In this document: positions 63,791 through 64,000 of the stretch, piece by piece
Position numbering within the stretch: position 1 is the stretch's first letter
How the letters are laid out: each line of letters starts with the position of its first letter
DNA from: Haliea sp. E1-2-M8
Lineage (GTDB): Bacteria; Pseudomonadota; Gammaproteobacteria; Pseudomonadales; Halieaceae
Assembly: GCF_030649675.1 (NCBI RefSeq)
Contig: NZ_JAUTDR010000011.1
Span: 62,001-126,000 of the forward strand
Length of the DNA stretch: 64,000 nucleotides
Reading direction: 5' to 3'
Position numbers and translations under genes: made by a program
Notes under the pieces: generated by a model
Told to the model about the DNA's origin: nothing
The model's database searches: none
What the model saw: only the letters and a program-made list of their open reading frames with translations

Positions 63791-64000
63791 TGCTGGCACT
63801 CCTTGTCGCGCCGCTGGCATCGGCGCTGCTGTGCGGCGTTTGGCTGCGATTGGCCCACCGTGGCAGCTGGCTGGATCATCCGGGGCACCGCAGTTCCCAC
63901 ACCCGGGTCACGCCCAATGGAGGCGGTGTAGGGATCGTCCTTGCCCTGGTGCTCTCGGTCTCGGTTGCCGCCCTGGGTGGCGTCAGTTGGGCCGCGCCCT
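63787..64000 (+). CDS. WecA/WbpL-type polyprenyl-phosphate sugar-1-phosphate transferase, 5' end
   Basis: Only the first 71 residues are present; the gene continues past the window. ATG 63787 overlaps the epimerase stop; ATG 63790 is an alternative. A hydrophobic start (ALLVAPLASALLCGVWLRL) precedes the family signature LDHPGHRSSHTRVTPNGGGV, and a second helix begins. The family transfers HexNAc-1-phosphate to undecaprenyl phosphate, starting O-antigen or capsule repeats. It marks entry into a surface-polysaccharide locus. Confidence 0.88.
   Translation, partial: MMLALLVAPLASALLCGVWLRLAHRGSWLDHPGHRSSHTRVTPNGGGVGIVLALVLSVSVAALGGVSWAAP

Overview
The window is a GC-rich, densely coded chromosomal segment from a gammaproteobacterium. 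Gene content and order point to a marine, Pseudomonas-related lineage, with Halieaceae/OM60-type bacteria as my best guess (inference from content and synteny, not from a marker-gene search). The evidence is the block yciK-mupP-ubiG-deaminase-gyrA-serC-pheA-tyrA-aroA-cmk-rpsA-ihfB, laid out as in Pseudomonas, together with steroid-type catabolic genes, a large TonB-dependent receptor and Na+-coupled amino-acid transporters. No rRNA, tRNA, CRISPR array, prophage or intact IS was found.

Layout. 1-10.8 kb: a type II secretion operon, gspC (3' end) through gspN, with many start/stop overlaps. 10.9-15.8 kb: rubredoxin, an Xaa-Pro aminopeptidase and two Na+ amino-acid symporters (NSS and AGCS types), then a 29-codon membrane mini-ORF. 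15.9-20.6 kb: a BigR/YgaV-like two-cysteine ArsR regulator behind an AT-rich palindromic operator, an RND pump and its membrane-fusion protein. 20.7-27.9 kb: a catabolic region with a ketosteroid isomerase, a paired acyl-CoA dehydrogenase operon (one subunit apparently non-catalytic), two SDRs and an EthD-like protein, with a periplasmic HtrA-type protease and a DUF1499 membrane protein between them. 27.9-31.7 kb: a stress-type cluster (63-aa protein, VWA protein, membrane J-protein with a Pam18-like J domain, 104-aa protein, HtpX) and msrA. 31.8-34.3 kb: a TonB-dependent receptor, followed by a 244-bp MITE-like inverted-repeat element.

34.6-49.5 kb is housekeeping: rsmE, rimO, rhodanese, rluA, pdxJ, cyclophilin, an SH3/coiled-coil protein, yciI, yciB, rnm, yciO, scpAB, rluB, yciK, mupP, ubiG and an MTA-deaminase-like amidohydrolase. 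49.8-60 kb is gyrA and the aromatic amino-acid/rpsA/ihfB block, interrupted between rpsA and ihfB by a 60-bp tandem REP array and a rho-independent terminator. 60-64 kb holds lapA, lapB, pyrF, a ComEA-like protein and the start of a surface-polysaccharide locus (sugar-nucleotide epimerase, then a WecA/WbpL-type transferase cut by the window end).

The strongest leads are: the long repeat-encoded prepilin leader of GspH; the persulfide-sensor-type regulator coupled to an RND pump; the apparently heteromeric acyl-CoA dehydrogenase pair beside a ketosteroid isomerase; the VWA/J-protein/HtpX cluster; and the structured repeat elements. Minus-strand and alternative-frame long ORFs are common here because of the high GC content and were treated as shadows.
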